From positions 35,236,836-35,300,835 of the forward strand of contig OY829538.1 in NCBI GenBank assembly GCA_963691705.1: 64,000 nucleotides of DNA. Direction: 5' to 3'. Each line of letters starts with the position of its first letter. The stretch's first letter is position 1. The translations under genes were made by a program, and so were the position numbers. Of the stretch, positions 1 through 9,855 are shown piece by piece. The DNA is from Viola odorata (taxonomy: Eukaryota > Streptophyta > Magnoliopsida > Malpighiales > Violaceae). The notes below the pieces were generated by a model. That model was not told the origin of the DNA and did no database searches. It saw only the letters and a program-made list of their open reading frames with translations.

Positions 1-808
1 AAAATAAAAATGACAGAATAGAAAAAGCCTGAAAATTATATTTATTCTCCTACAAGTTTTTATATGCACGTGTTACATACATATAGTTCTTTTTTGAGTT
101 ACCATTTGGTATCCAAGTCCTTTTTAAATCTGACTAATCCAGATTCTCACCGTGTAAGGCACCAATTAAATTTTTATTTGAGCCTAATTAGGTTAAGATG
201 TAAGTAGTACTTTAAAGTGTTAAAAAACTTGAATTCGAAATCTTTAATGCCAGTCAAGCCCTCATTGTGGTGCTCAACTGCGCCCTTTTGGTGCATGTGT
301 TACATATACCTAACCATTAAGAAAGCCTACGATCCAAGCAACCCTATTCCTAAACTTTTGTTTCTTACTTGCTTCCTTTAATTGGAAAGCAACAAAATAA
401 ATACATTTATTTATTTATTCATTCACCATTAGTGAGTAGACTACAAACCTTTTCCAAAAGAAATTAATTATGAAATTTCTCCATTTAGAAGTTTTAGGTG
501 AGTACCATGAAGCTTGTGTTGATGAGAAATTAAGGACAAGAAGATGCAAAAAGAGTAAAAAGTGGAGAAGAATTTAATTCCTTTCCTACCCTCGAGATAT
601 CATTCAATAAACTTGAGCTAGCAAACATTCTTTAGAGGAGACAGAGACAATATTTTGCTTCTATTTTCAGCTTTGCTCCAAAACCCTTTTTGTCTCTTAT
701 TATAGTCCTTTTGTTTATTTTAGAGCAGCTAGCTAACGGGAGAGAAAGGGTAATGGGTATGGGCACTGCACAAGTTATAGCTAGAAATTACTAATCATTT
801 TAGCTATA
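1..808. other. 5' flank of the NAC gene
   Basis: This AT-rich stretch has no convincing reading frame. It presumably holds the promoter and 5' UTR of the NAC gene that starts at 809. I could not fix a single TATA box or transcription start, and I saw no retroelement coding sequence or LTR edge in it. Confidence 0.5.
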
Positions 809-1986
809 ATGACTTGGTGCAATGACTGCAATGACGTCCAAACAATTGAAAGAACCTCCTCACCGCCGCCGCGAGCCACCACCAACCTGAGTGTTGCTAA
901 TTCTCAATTCATTAGGCACAAAGATATTCTACCCAGAAGCTGCCCTTCTTGCGGTCACCAGATCAAATGCCAAGAGCAGGTAGTATTAATTAAATAAGTG
1001 CTCTTCTCCTATATATTTTGGTTTTGCTACCTAGATGTGTCTGAAATTATGGGTTACAACATGGATATGAATTGTCTGAATTTTTAACTTACGCCTGCCC
1101 AGGTAGGAGTGGCTGTGGCTGGCTACTAATATACACACACACACATAAATAATAATGAATAATATTTGTAATTAACAGTGTATGCAGGCAAGAATTCATG
1201 ATTTGCCAGGGCTGCCGGCTGGAGTGAAGTTTGATCCTACGGATCAAGAGCTGCTTGGACACTTAGAGGGGAAGGCGATGATCAAGCCTGATACTCGCAA
1301 GCTTCACCCTCTAATTGACGAGTTCATCCCTACCATAGATGGAGAGAATGGAATTTGCTACACACACCCTGAAAAGTTACCAGGTACAACAAAAAATCCA
1401 TAGCTAAATGATCACTTTCTATCATAAATCATAGGGCCGCTTGTCATAATAATTAATTTACACAGGAGTGAGCAAAGATGGGCTGATTCGGCACTTCTTT
1501 CATCGACCCTCGAAGGCGTACACGACGGGGACTCGAAAGAGAAGAAAGGTGCACACAGATGCAGAGGGGGGAGAGACAAGATGGCACAAAACAGGCAAGA
1601 CAAGGGCAGTTCTTGTTGGTGGAAAGGTGAAAGGGTACAAGAAGATACTAGTGCTCTACACAAATTATGGTAAGCAAAGGAAGCCAGAGAAAACTAATTG
1701 GGTGATGCACCAGTACCATCTTGGTGATAATGAAGAAGAGAAAGATGGAGAGCTTGTGGTGTCTAAGGTCTTCTACCAAACACAGCCTAGACAATGTGGT
1801 CATAATAACAACAATAATTCACTTGTTAAGGATTCAGTTTCCTTAAAATTGAAAGGACAAAGCGGTCATAACCTTGTTGATCAGTACTATAGTAGTGCTT
1901 CTTCTTTCATTTCATTTGACCAAGGCGGTCAACATAGGTCAGGTAATCCTCCACACTTTGTTGTGGATGATGGATCTTCCTTCTGA
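809..1986 (+). CDS. NAC domain transcription factor, SND2/NAC073-like (three exons)
   Basis: I place three exons: 809-979, 1188-1383 (or from 1179) and 1466-1986, ending in TGA, for a protein of about 295-298 residues. Donors are CAG|GTAG and CAG|GTAC; acceptors are TGCAG|GC and CACAG|GA. The phases join cleanly. The N-terminus begins MTWCND and carries a short Cys motif ([10 protein letters not shown]). The NAC domain follows: [15 protein letters not shown], then [50 protein letters not shown] and [10 protein letters not shown]. This is the SND2/SND3/NAC075 subgroup pattern. Known members are nuclear transcription factors tied to secondary-wall regulation; that role here is inferred from family. 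The C-terminus is Asn/Ser-rich and unlike anything I can name. No stop or frameshift breaks it, so it looks functional. It is the only intact host gene in the window. Confidence 0.9.
980..1187 (+). other. NAC intron 1 with two in-frame acceptors
   Basis: The intron starts with GTAGTA after the codon for Gln57. Two AG acceptors lie 9 bases apart, at 1178 and 1187. Both keep the frame and differ by three residues (Cys-Met-Gln). As I recall them, family members run from a Gln straight into an Ala/Gly-x-Ile-His-Asp start of the NAC domain, which favours 1187. Confidence 0.6.
1384..1465 (+). other. NAC intron 2
   Basis: An 82-base intron with a GTACAA donor and a TTTACACAG acceptor. Removing it joins LPG to VSKDGLIRH, the continuous NAC-domain sequence expected for this subgroup. 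The split codon is Gly (phase 1). Confidence 0.85.
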
Positions 1987-2356
1987 TTATATATATATTC
2001 CTTGAAATAATTATTAATACAAGTCACAATTCATATGCTTGTATGTTCAATGGAGATATGTACCAAAATCCACAAGAGAATAAAGCTTTCTTAATTATAA
2101 CTAAGTTAGCTGAAGAAATGCATGGTTGGTAGGAGCCAAAATTGTTCAACCTTAGATGTGAAGAATATTCTGTTGTAACTTTCCTTTCTTTTCGGTTCTT
2201 GATGGGTCTTCTTGTACAATGTGATGAGCAAGACCTGAATTTCACTTAGCTCATAATTAATTCATTACCTTTTCATTTCGAGATACTGTTAATTTTGTAA
2301 CTTTAATCAGCAGCGTATTTTTTACCTCATTATAACATTTTCTTTATTTGGTATAT
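1987..2356 (+). other. 3' flank of the NAC gene up to the first transposon edge
   Basis: This AT-rich stretch probably includes the NAC 3' UTR. No other gene is visible. It ends with TATAT (2352-2356), the target-site duplication of Gy1, so only about 370 bases separate the NAC stop codon from the transposon block. Confidence 0.55.
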
Positions 2357-3286
2357 TGATATGTTCACGGACCTTTCACCTTCATAAACCGAAGACACTG
2401 AACCAACAAGACTGATAATACGAAGCCAAACAAGGAAGTTAGACCTTTAGTTCACACATAAAACGGGCAAGGACCAACCAAACAACAAGAATCGAATCCT
2501 AACGGTGCTTACACTCAATACCGGAAACGATAGGTATTCCACAAACCTATTGGGAGGACTATCAGGAAATCTACCGCATGCTAGCTTTAAGACCTTGATG
2601 CAAGCTACCGGGTCAGGGAGACTAATGGAACTCTAACGAGTTAACGGGTCAGAGATCTTCTGGATTTGAACAATAACCGGTAACTTTCCAGGAAGATACC
2701 AGGAGTAAGTCTTCCAAAACTAGCGACATACCACCAAGCACTGTCCAAACATGCCACCTCATTCTCATTTTGCTATTTTGTATAAATAGCTAGACTTAGT
2801 TTTATTTTTAGTCAGTTTTAGATTTGAGTGATTATTGTAGAGTGAGATAACTCATCCTTCTTCACCCTAAACTCCTCTTGTGAACTTCTAAGGCTTGATG
2901 GTGCTTTGATACTTTGCAAGTAAAACGTAAACCATCAAATTTTGTATTTGTGTAGTCGTTTACAGGCTGTTCTTGTAACCGACGTTCATTGTGAAATATA
3001 TGTTTATGTTTCTATCTATTTCCGATCCCCTTCATTTGTGAACAACGTGCATCTATCTTTTTTTTCACTGTGCTCAGTCCTTTCCCCTTCAGTCTTCATT
3101 CATCTCGATAATATCTTCATGCTCTTGTTTTATCTTCGCTTCCATTTCCGCTGCGTATCTGTAACATACACCAATTTTCCCTTTGTGTTCTTCTTATTGT
3201 TTTATTGTCCAAGTAAACTCTCGGCTAGATCCTTAAGCTCCATTAAAATATTATCCGACCAATTTATCCTAGGTCGGACCATATCA
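2357..3286 (+). repeat. Gy1 5' LTR
   Basis: This 930-base LTR begins TGATATG and ends ATATCA. It matches 9856-12262 once the inserted fragment there is removed; shared stretches include the TTTCACCTTC start and the CCTAGGTCGGACCAT end. A tRNA-Met-like primer-binding site follows. Confidence 0.88.
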
Positions 3287-3288
3287 AG

Positions 3289-3300
3289 TGGTAGCGGAGT
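3289..3300 (+). other. Gy1 primer-binding site, tRNA-Met-like
   Basis: TGGTAGCGGAGT lies two bases after the LTR. It differs at three positions from TGGTATCAGAGC, the usual complement of the initiator tRNA-Met 3' end. Confidence 0.6.
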
Positions 3301-4187
3301 ATTTGACGCTTAGAGTTTTCTTTTGTGTCTGTGTCGTCACTATTTTATTTTCCATCGAAAGTGTCAACCTAGTCGTCATTCATTCAGTTCCAGTGTTTAT
3401 CGAGTCTTGAGTATTTGTTCTTTAATTCCATTTTCAGTTTGGTGATTTTTGTGGTGTTATTTTTTAGCTTAAAAAGAAAAAATCCGAAAAGTGTGTTCTT
3501 GGTGTTCTTAGTGATCATCTTATTCATCCGAAGGAGAGAAAAGCTTGAGTGAGGAAGCCAAAATCTTGATCCAAAATACGTTCAAAAAGCTTAACAATTG
3601 TGTTTCCCTCTAAACAATTATTTCTATCAAGTCATTGGCCATCAACTGTTATCCCTTGCATTAAATGCATGGGAGGAGTCAGCCACCCACTCTCCTACTT
3701 TCTTGGAAACACCCCACCAAATCGTCTAGTATAATAAAAAGTTGTCAGTAAAATTCCTACCTATATCACCAACTATCTCTAACTACTTACTCGAATTTTG
3801 TGTCCTTCTTCCATTGAAGGAAATCGCCTAAGTCTTCCGCCAAGTCATCGCTGAGTCTGTTCCGTTACCCCCCATAAACCGATACTCTTTTCCATCTGTT
3901 CCCTTGAGTCTGCCGGAGTCCACTAGTTACTTCCATCTTTCTTAAAGATTGTCTTCTGTCCATTAACTTTCCATTTCCGTTTGAAAATCTTGAGCATTGT
4001 GAGGATAGTTGTGCACTTATTCGCTTAGGGCGCAAGGTTTTCCCGACTGTAAGCGAGAGTGAGAGATTGTGAGATTATCTTTTGCGAGTGTCTAAAACTG
4101 AGAGTTTAAACATGTAAGGGAGAGAGAATTTTCACAAACTCTATATAAAAATATTAGTTTGTTGAATTTTGCAGGTACAACTTCATA
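3301..4187 (+). other. Gy1 untranslated leader
   Basis: Non-coding leader between the PBS and the first gag ATG. A pyrimidine-rich tract ending TTTTGCAG at about 4173 resembles a splice acceptor just before gag, but no donor was identified. Confidence 0.45.
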
Positions 4188-4897
4188 ATGTCGGACCGAA
4201 GTGTAGTAGGCACTAATAAGGGTAGAACCGATGATTTTCTTAGCCAGATCCTCACCACCTCGGCCAAAATAAAGGTATCATTGGCCAAGTTTGAGGCGCG
4301 CTAGGCTATGTTAGAGGAGACCCTCAAGTCTCGTGAGGTAATGAAAAAGAAGTCATTTGATACCTCCACCCCGATACCCCCACAACAACTAGCCAACTGC
4401 AAGGACTCCGCCGAGCGACAAAAACCGTTGGAGATTATCACAATGAGATGGAGTCCCTCCTCATCAAGACCGATACCTATGAAGATGAAGAATTAACCAT
4501 GGCACGGTTCCTTAACTGCCTCAATGAGAAGTTGAGGTTCAAACTAGAGTTGAAGGAATTTTAGAACCTTCAATCCATGCTTCACTATGCACTGAAGTTA
4601 GGGTTGCATGAGGCCGCCAAACGGAAACCGTACACCCGCACCCCTCCCCAAGCCTACAAACCCTATCCAATGGACCAAGCCTATCAAAAAGATTCCAAAC
4701 ACTTACCAATACCCAAACCCAGAACCTCCACACCAAAACCATACATACAGTATCCCAAAAATAACCCCACCAATACCACGCCCAGACCCGTTAGCACCCC
4801 AAATCCAAACCTTCCACCCCGAAAGTATTCGGCTAATATAACATGCTTCAAATGCCATTGGTGAGGACACATTTCCTTTGATTGCCCCAATCGTCGA
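4188..4897 (+). pseudogene. Gy1 gag remnant with CCHC zinc knuckle
   Basis: The first ATG is at 4188 (MSDRSVVGTNKG). The frame breaks several times. Around 4490-4560 there is the stretch TMARFLNCLNEKLRF, typical of the gypsy gag retrotrans_gag domain. A Pro/Lys/Thr-rich segment leads to a CX2CX4HX4C knuckle at about 4844-4885, read CFKCHW-stop-GHISFDC. The in-frame TGA at 4862 falls inside the knuckle. Much of the gag core is missing compared with typical plant gypsy gag. Confidence 0.75.
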
Positions 4898-5833
4898 GTG
4901 ATAGTCATCCGGGAAGGAGTCTATGAGTTTGAAAGTGAACTTGATAGCGAGGAGGAGGAAATAGAAGAGAATTCCTATAGTAGTGAGGAGGAAGTTATAC
5001 GCGCAACGACTATGACCTTAGTAGTGCGAAAGAGTATGAGTGAGCAGGCCAAGAATGAAGCCGGTTGCAACGAGCAGAGAGAGAACCTCTTCCACTCGAG
5101 GTTTGAGATTAATGGAAAGATTGCATTCGTTATTGTGGATAACGGCAGTGCCATAGATGCCGTCAACCACCTATTAGTCTACAAGCTTAATTTGACCACT
5201 TCGCCCCATCCAAAACCCTATTCATTGCATTGGTTTAATGATGACGGCGTGGTAAGGGTCAAGGAACAAGTCTTGATTACTTTCAAGATGGTCGAATACG
5301 AAGACGAAAGATTGTGTGATGTGGTTCTAATGGATGCCAGTCACCTACTGTTAGGCCAACCATGGCAGTTTGATCGCCATCTGATGTATGACGGCCGCAC
5401 CAATAGGTTATGTTTGACTCACCATGGTAGAAAGTACAATATTCCATCTCTTTCACATACACAAGTCCGAGAGGATAAAAAACAAATGGGAAAGGCAAGT
5501 GCGGAATTCCATTTGTTGAGAAAGATAAGAGAGGAGAGTGGAGTGAAAAATGTGAGCAAAGAGTTGAATACATGCCATGAAAAGAGCAAGCATGGCAAGT
5601 CGAGTGGAGAAAAGAAAGTAAGTATACCGGAAAACACACACCATGACAAAAGTAAGCATGGTAGAGAGGGTGAGCCTAAACACCTGAGTGTACTGGCGAG
5701 GGGTAAGGATGTGATACATGCCCTATTTACTAACAAGATTTTCCTCGTACTCCAGTACAAGGCACATTGTCTATCGGTTACCGATAAATTCCCTACCAAG
5801 TCCGATTGTTTCCCTTTTGTAAGAATAAGGTGA
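4898..5833 (+). pseudogene. Gy1 aspartic protease and linker (311-codon open frame)
   Basis: This is the longest intact reading frame of Gy1. An acidic start (ESELDSEEEEIEE) follows the knuckle. The retroviral-type protease is at about residues 62-190, with VIVDNGSAID (catalytic Asp near residue 81; DGGS is commoner in relatives), then DVVLMDASHLLLGQPWQFDRH. A Lys/His-rich linker with repeated KSKHG motifs follows before the RT. It is part of a dead polyprotein, so it is listed as a pseudogene although the frame is open. In a working element it would cut Gag-Pol. Confidence 0.75.
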
Positions 5834-5840
5834 CATTTTT

Positions 5841-6600
5841 TTGAAAGAAATGCCGACATGCCCCCCTCCCATCCGCGACATTGAGCATAAGATAGACTTA
5901 ATCCTAGGTGCAACCCTTCCCAACCGGCCAGCCTACCGGTGTAATCTCGAAGAGACCAAGGAGCTTCGAAAGAAAGTTGAAGAATTGTTGAGTAAGGGAT
6001 TCATATGGGAAAGCATGTCCTCTTGTACAGTATCGGTCTTACTTGTGCCCAAGAAAGATGGCTCTTAGTAAATGTGTGTTGACTGTCGGGCTATCAACAA
6101 GATAACGGTAAGGTATCAGCAATCGATACCCCGTCTGTACGATATGCTTGATGAGTTGAGCGTTAGCTATGTATACTCCAAGATAGACCTCATGAGAGGC
6201 TACCACCAAATCTGAATATTTGAAGGAGACGAGTAGAAGACCGCCTTCAAAATAAAATATGGTTTATACGAATGGTTGGTAATGCCATTCACTCTTTCCA
6301 ATGCTCTGAGTACTTTTATGCGATTGATGAACTATGTACTAAGGGACTTTATCGAAAAATATGTTGTTGTCTATTTTGACGACATCCTTTTGTATAATCC
6401 TTCCCTTGAAGTACATGCTTTGCATTTAAGGACCATTCTTGACACTTTACACACACACAAGCTATATGCTAAATTGATTAAGTGTGAATTTTGCTTGGAC
6501 CGTGTGTATTTTCTCAGTTTTCTAGTGTGCACTGAAGGAGTATAAGTCGACGATGAAAAGGTGAGAGCCATTCGGGAATGGCCTAACCCGAAAAATGCTA
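5841..6600 (+). pseudogene. Gy1 reverse transcriptase, stop-interrupted
   Basis: RT motifs appear in order: LPNRPAYRCNLEETKEL, VLLVPKKDGS (then stops), [25 protein letters not shown], then [12 protein letters not shown]. The catalytic YFDD is intact at about 6371-6386, and the earlier Asp in KIDL is present. Several stops break the gene (for example around 6067, 6214, 6234 and 6543). It copied the element RNA in the cytoplasm when alive. Confidence 0.85.
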
Positions 6601-6605
6601 GTTAG

Positions 6606-7178
6606 GTGCCATCTTTCTACGGGTTAGCAAGCTTCTACCGTCGCTTTGTTTCAGACTTCTCCACCATTACCGCACCATTGAATGAGCTTACCAAGAAGAA
6701 TGTGACGTTTGAGTGGGGAGACCGACAGGAAGTGGCCTTCCGAGAATTAAAGGAGAGGCTCATGAGCGCACCGATACTATACCTTCCCAACTTCACCAAA
6801 GCCTTTGAGTTGGAATGTGACACAAGTGGTATCGACATCGGTGCCGTGTTAACACAAGAAGGCCGACCGATTGCTTACTTCAGTGAAAAGCTAAGTGGCG
6901 CCTAACTTAACTACTCCACATATGACAGAGAGTTATATGCCTTGGTAAGATCCCTCATGGTTTGGGAATACTACCTTCTACTGGCTCAATTCAACATCCA
7001 TACTGACCACTTATCTTTGAAGTTCCTTCAAGGGCAAGCCAAGATAAACAAATAGCATGCAAAGTGGATGGAATTCATAGAGGCTTTTCCGTACACTATC
7101 AAGTACAAACAAGGTAAAGAGAATGTTGTTGTCGATGCCCTATCTCGACAGTACGCTTTCTTAAACTCCCTCGATGCA
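6606..7178 (+). pseudogene. Gy1 RT thumb and RNase H
   Basis: FYGLASFYRRFVSDFS marks the end of the RT connection. FELECDTSGIDIGAVLTQEG, AYFSEKLSGA, the [10 protein letters not shown] helix and [13 protein letters not shown] are RNase H motifs; VVVDALSRQ ends the domain. A stop at about 6903 breaks it. The frame then runs into the solo LTR at 7179, and the pol sequence resumes at about 8582. Confidence 0.85.
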
Positions 7179-8576
7179 TGATGTGATGCATTTTGTGGGT
7201 ATTTGCCCTTCCTTTACTAGCCCTTTTTAGATCATGATGCTACTAATCTATACTTGTTTCCTCACTATTTGCAGATCTTGGCTTTTGGGAAGGAAATATC
7301 AAAAATATGCATTTTTTACTAGATTTTGGAAGGATTTGATCAACTAGGCGTTACAGTTGCGGGTTCGCGGCAGCAGTGCAGTCCAGCAGAGAAAAGGAAA
7401 GCCTTGAATCAAGGAAATCAGAAGATTTGCTCAGTTACCCTCGATATCCTCCGATTTTGGCAAGAAGATGATTTGGAAATCTACTCCAATTAAATCTAGG
7501 ATTTTCCTTTTATTATTTTCGGAGTTTTCCTTCTTTGTAATTTCCCATATAAGACCTTTTTAGATCTAGGATTGAAGGGATCTTTTTTCCTAGATATTTT
7601 TCCCTCGAAACTTCTGTCACCCTATCTCCGCCTCCGGCGTTTGCTGTTTTGAATTCAATAAATCAGAGCTTTGCTCCGGTCGATAATAATAAAGAGTTTC
7701 CCTCATTCCTCTTCTCTTCTTTTATGCAATTTATTCATTTTAATTATTTTACTTTTAGCATGAGTAGCTAAATCCTTTATTCTTGGTAGGAATCATCGAA
7801 GGTTGCTAAGGAAAGCCGTGAGGTCTAATTGAGTTTAAAACATCTCTAGTTTATATTTATTTGTTTAACGATTGCTTGCCAATTCACCTAGGGTTGTTTA
7901 CAAGCGTGATCAACTAGTAACTAGGCATAGGCAATTAAAGTCATTTCTGTATTAATAACTAACGTGAGGCTGCAGGGTAAAATAGACAACTAGATCAGAG
8001 TCATCAGGTCGCTGGTCCAATCTGACTATGTTAAATGTGTAATTAGGGTAGTGCCTCGAATGTACTAAGTGTCACGCCCTAGGTGTGTCTTTCCTCTTCT
8101 TATTGGGCATTTGAGTATTGTCTCCATAAACGTACCTTGGAGGACGACGAAGTGTCATGACTATCCTATAAACGTACCTTGGGGTAGTTTCTCGTATGAA
8201 GGAAAGTAGGGACCTAAATGTACCTAGTCCCCATAGCACATCTACCAGCTAGGGGTAGAAGATCATTACACCGATGACCAACTGACTGTAAATGCAACCA
8301 GAGATAGATTTCTACCGAGGACCTTTTCTCTACTGATTTTATATTCACTCTTATTTTGTTTTATTTTGTTATTGCTTTCTTAAGTCATTATTCAGACAAC
8401 ACTCTCAAAACCCCCTCCCTCATTGTTACTGTCTCGGTTTGTTATTCCTAGTCATACACTACATTAAGTGTCTACCCCTAATCCCTGTGTTCGACCCTCT
8501 ACCACTATACATAATCTTATTGTGCATTTGACTGCAGGTTTTATATATCATTTTTGACGGCTTCAACAACTGATCA
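7179..8576 (+). repeat. Solo LTR S1, inserted in Gy1 pol
   Basis: A 1398-base unit beginning TGATG and ending TGATCA, flanked by ATGCA on both sides (7174-7178 and 8577-8581). No internal region is present, so it is a solo LTR left by LTR-LTR recombination. It contains CATATAAG at about 7546, AATAAA at about 7657 and a GAGC/GCTC hairpin at 7665-7680. S2 at 59886-61225 is the same family on the other strand. Confidence 0.85.
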
Positions 8577-8581
8577 ATGCA

Positions 8582-9855
8582 TAATTTTTTAGATTTTCTC
8601 ATTTGATTAACTTGTATGTAAAAGATGAGGATTTTTGCGATATATATGCTGCTTGTGCTAGTAAAACTCATCTTCATTTTCATCGTAGTAATAAAATTTT
8701 ATTTAAGTATGATATACTATATGTCCCTCGTTAGAGCCTACGTGAAGTGCTCATTTTGGAAGCTTATTGTGGATCTTTGCATGCACATTTTGGTATTATT
8801 AAGACGTTTCATGCATTAAAATCTCGTTTCTTTTGGCCTCGCATGAAACATGATGTTGTGAGAGTTGTGAACCGATGCATTGTGTGTAAACAAGCCAAAT
8901 ATAAGTCCATACATCATGCAGTACACATGCCTCTTCCCGTTAGCCAACATCCGTGGCTGGATTTATCCATGGATTTCATGTTAGGGCTACTTACATCCCG
9001 ACATGGAAATGATTCCATTTTTGTTGTGGTCGATAGATTTTCCAAAATGACCCATTTTATTCCTTGCGTAAAAACACATGATGCCATATACATAACACAT
9101 TTATTCTTTCAACATGTAGTGTGCATCCATGGTATGCCAAAAAGCATAGTTAGAGACCGAGACACCAAATTCTTGAGCCACTTTTGGAGAACCTTATGGG
9201 CAAAGTTGGGTACTAAGCTCCTCTTCTCTACGACATGCCACCCTCAAATGAACGAGCAGACCGAAGTAGTGAATCGGACTTTAGGGTACCTACTCCTTGT
9301 TTTGATTGCTAAACATGGTATTAAATGGGAAGAGTGTCTTCCTTTTGCAGAATTTGCATATAACAATGCATATCATAGTTTAATCAATTTTTCCCCTTTT
9401 GAGGTGGTCTACGGGTTCAAACCGTTGACCCCTCTTGACCTCTTACCTTTGCCCATTAGCTCTTTTAAGTGTGTAGATGGCAATGCAAGGGAAACCGAGG
9501 TGAGGAAACTCCATGAACATGTCCACAAAAATATAGAGAGCATGAATGAGTGAGATGCAATCAAACGCAACAAGGGCAAGGAACCTACCACCTTTGAACC
9601 AGGCCAATGGGTTTGGCTTCATTGGCGCCCGAAAAGGTTTCCCAACCAGTGATAAAGCAAACTAAGCCCAAGGGGAGACGATCCTTTTCAGATCCTACAT
9701 CGCATCAGCGGCAACGCCTATGTCCTAGATCTATCTAGTGAGTATGGTTCCATGAGCAATAACTTTAATATTAATGACTTATCTCCGTTTGATGCAGATA
9801 CCGAAATGGCCCAAGGATTGGATTCGAGGACGAATCCTCTTAAAGGAGGAGGAGA
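8582..9855 (+). pseudogene. Gy1 integrase
   Basis: An open stretch of 268 codons covers 8747-9553. The H2C2 zinc finger (HAHFGIIKTFHALK ... CIVCKQAK) is followed by the DDE core: LSMDFMLGL, SIVRDRDTKFLSHFW and NEQTEVVNRT supply the three acidic residues. FAYNNAYHSLINFSPFEVVYG follows. A stop at 9551 interrupts the C-terminal part; GQWVWLHWRPKRFP and DLSPFDADTE continue it. The frame ends in DSRTNPLKGGGDDM, which overlaps the 3' LTR edge. Integrase would insert the cDNA. Confidence 0.88.
9820..9837 (+). other. Hairpin just before the Gy1 polypurine tract
   Basis: A 7-base stem (GGATTCG/CGAATCC) with loop AGGA lies immediately before the polypurine tract at 9841-9855. The same structure is found in Ret-H and, weaker, in Gy-F. 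Confidence 0.6.

Noticed and set aside
5283..5913. Minus-strand frames of 88-164 codons
   Set aside because: Antisense shadows of the Gy1 protease, which has clear family motifs on the plus strand.
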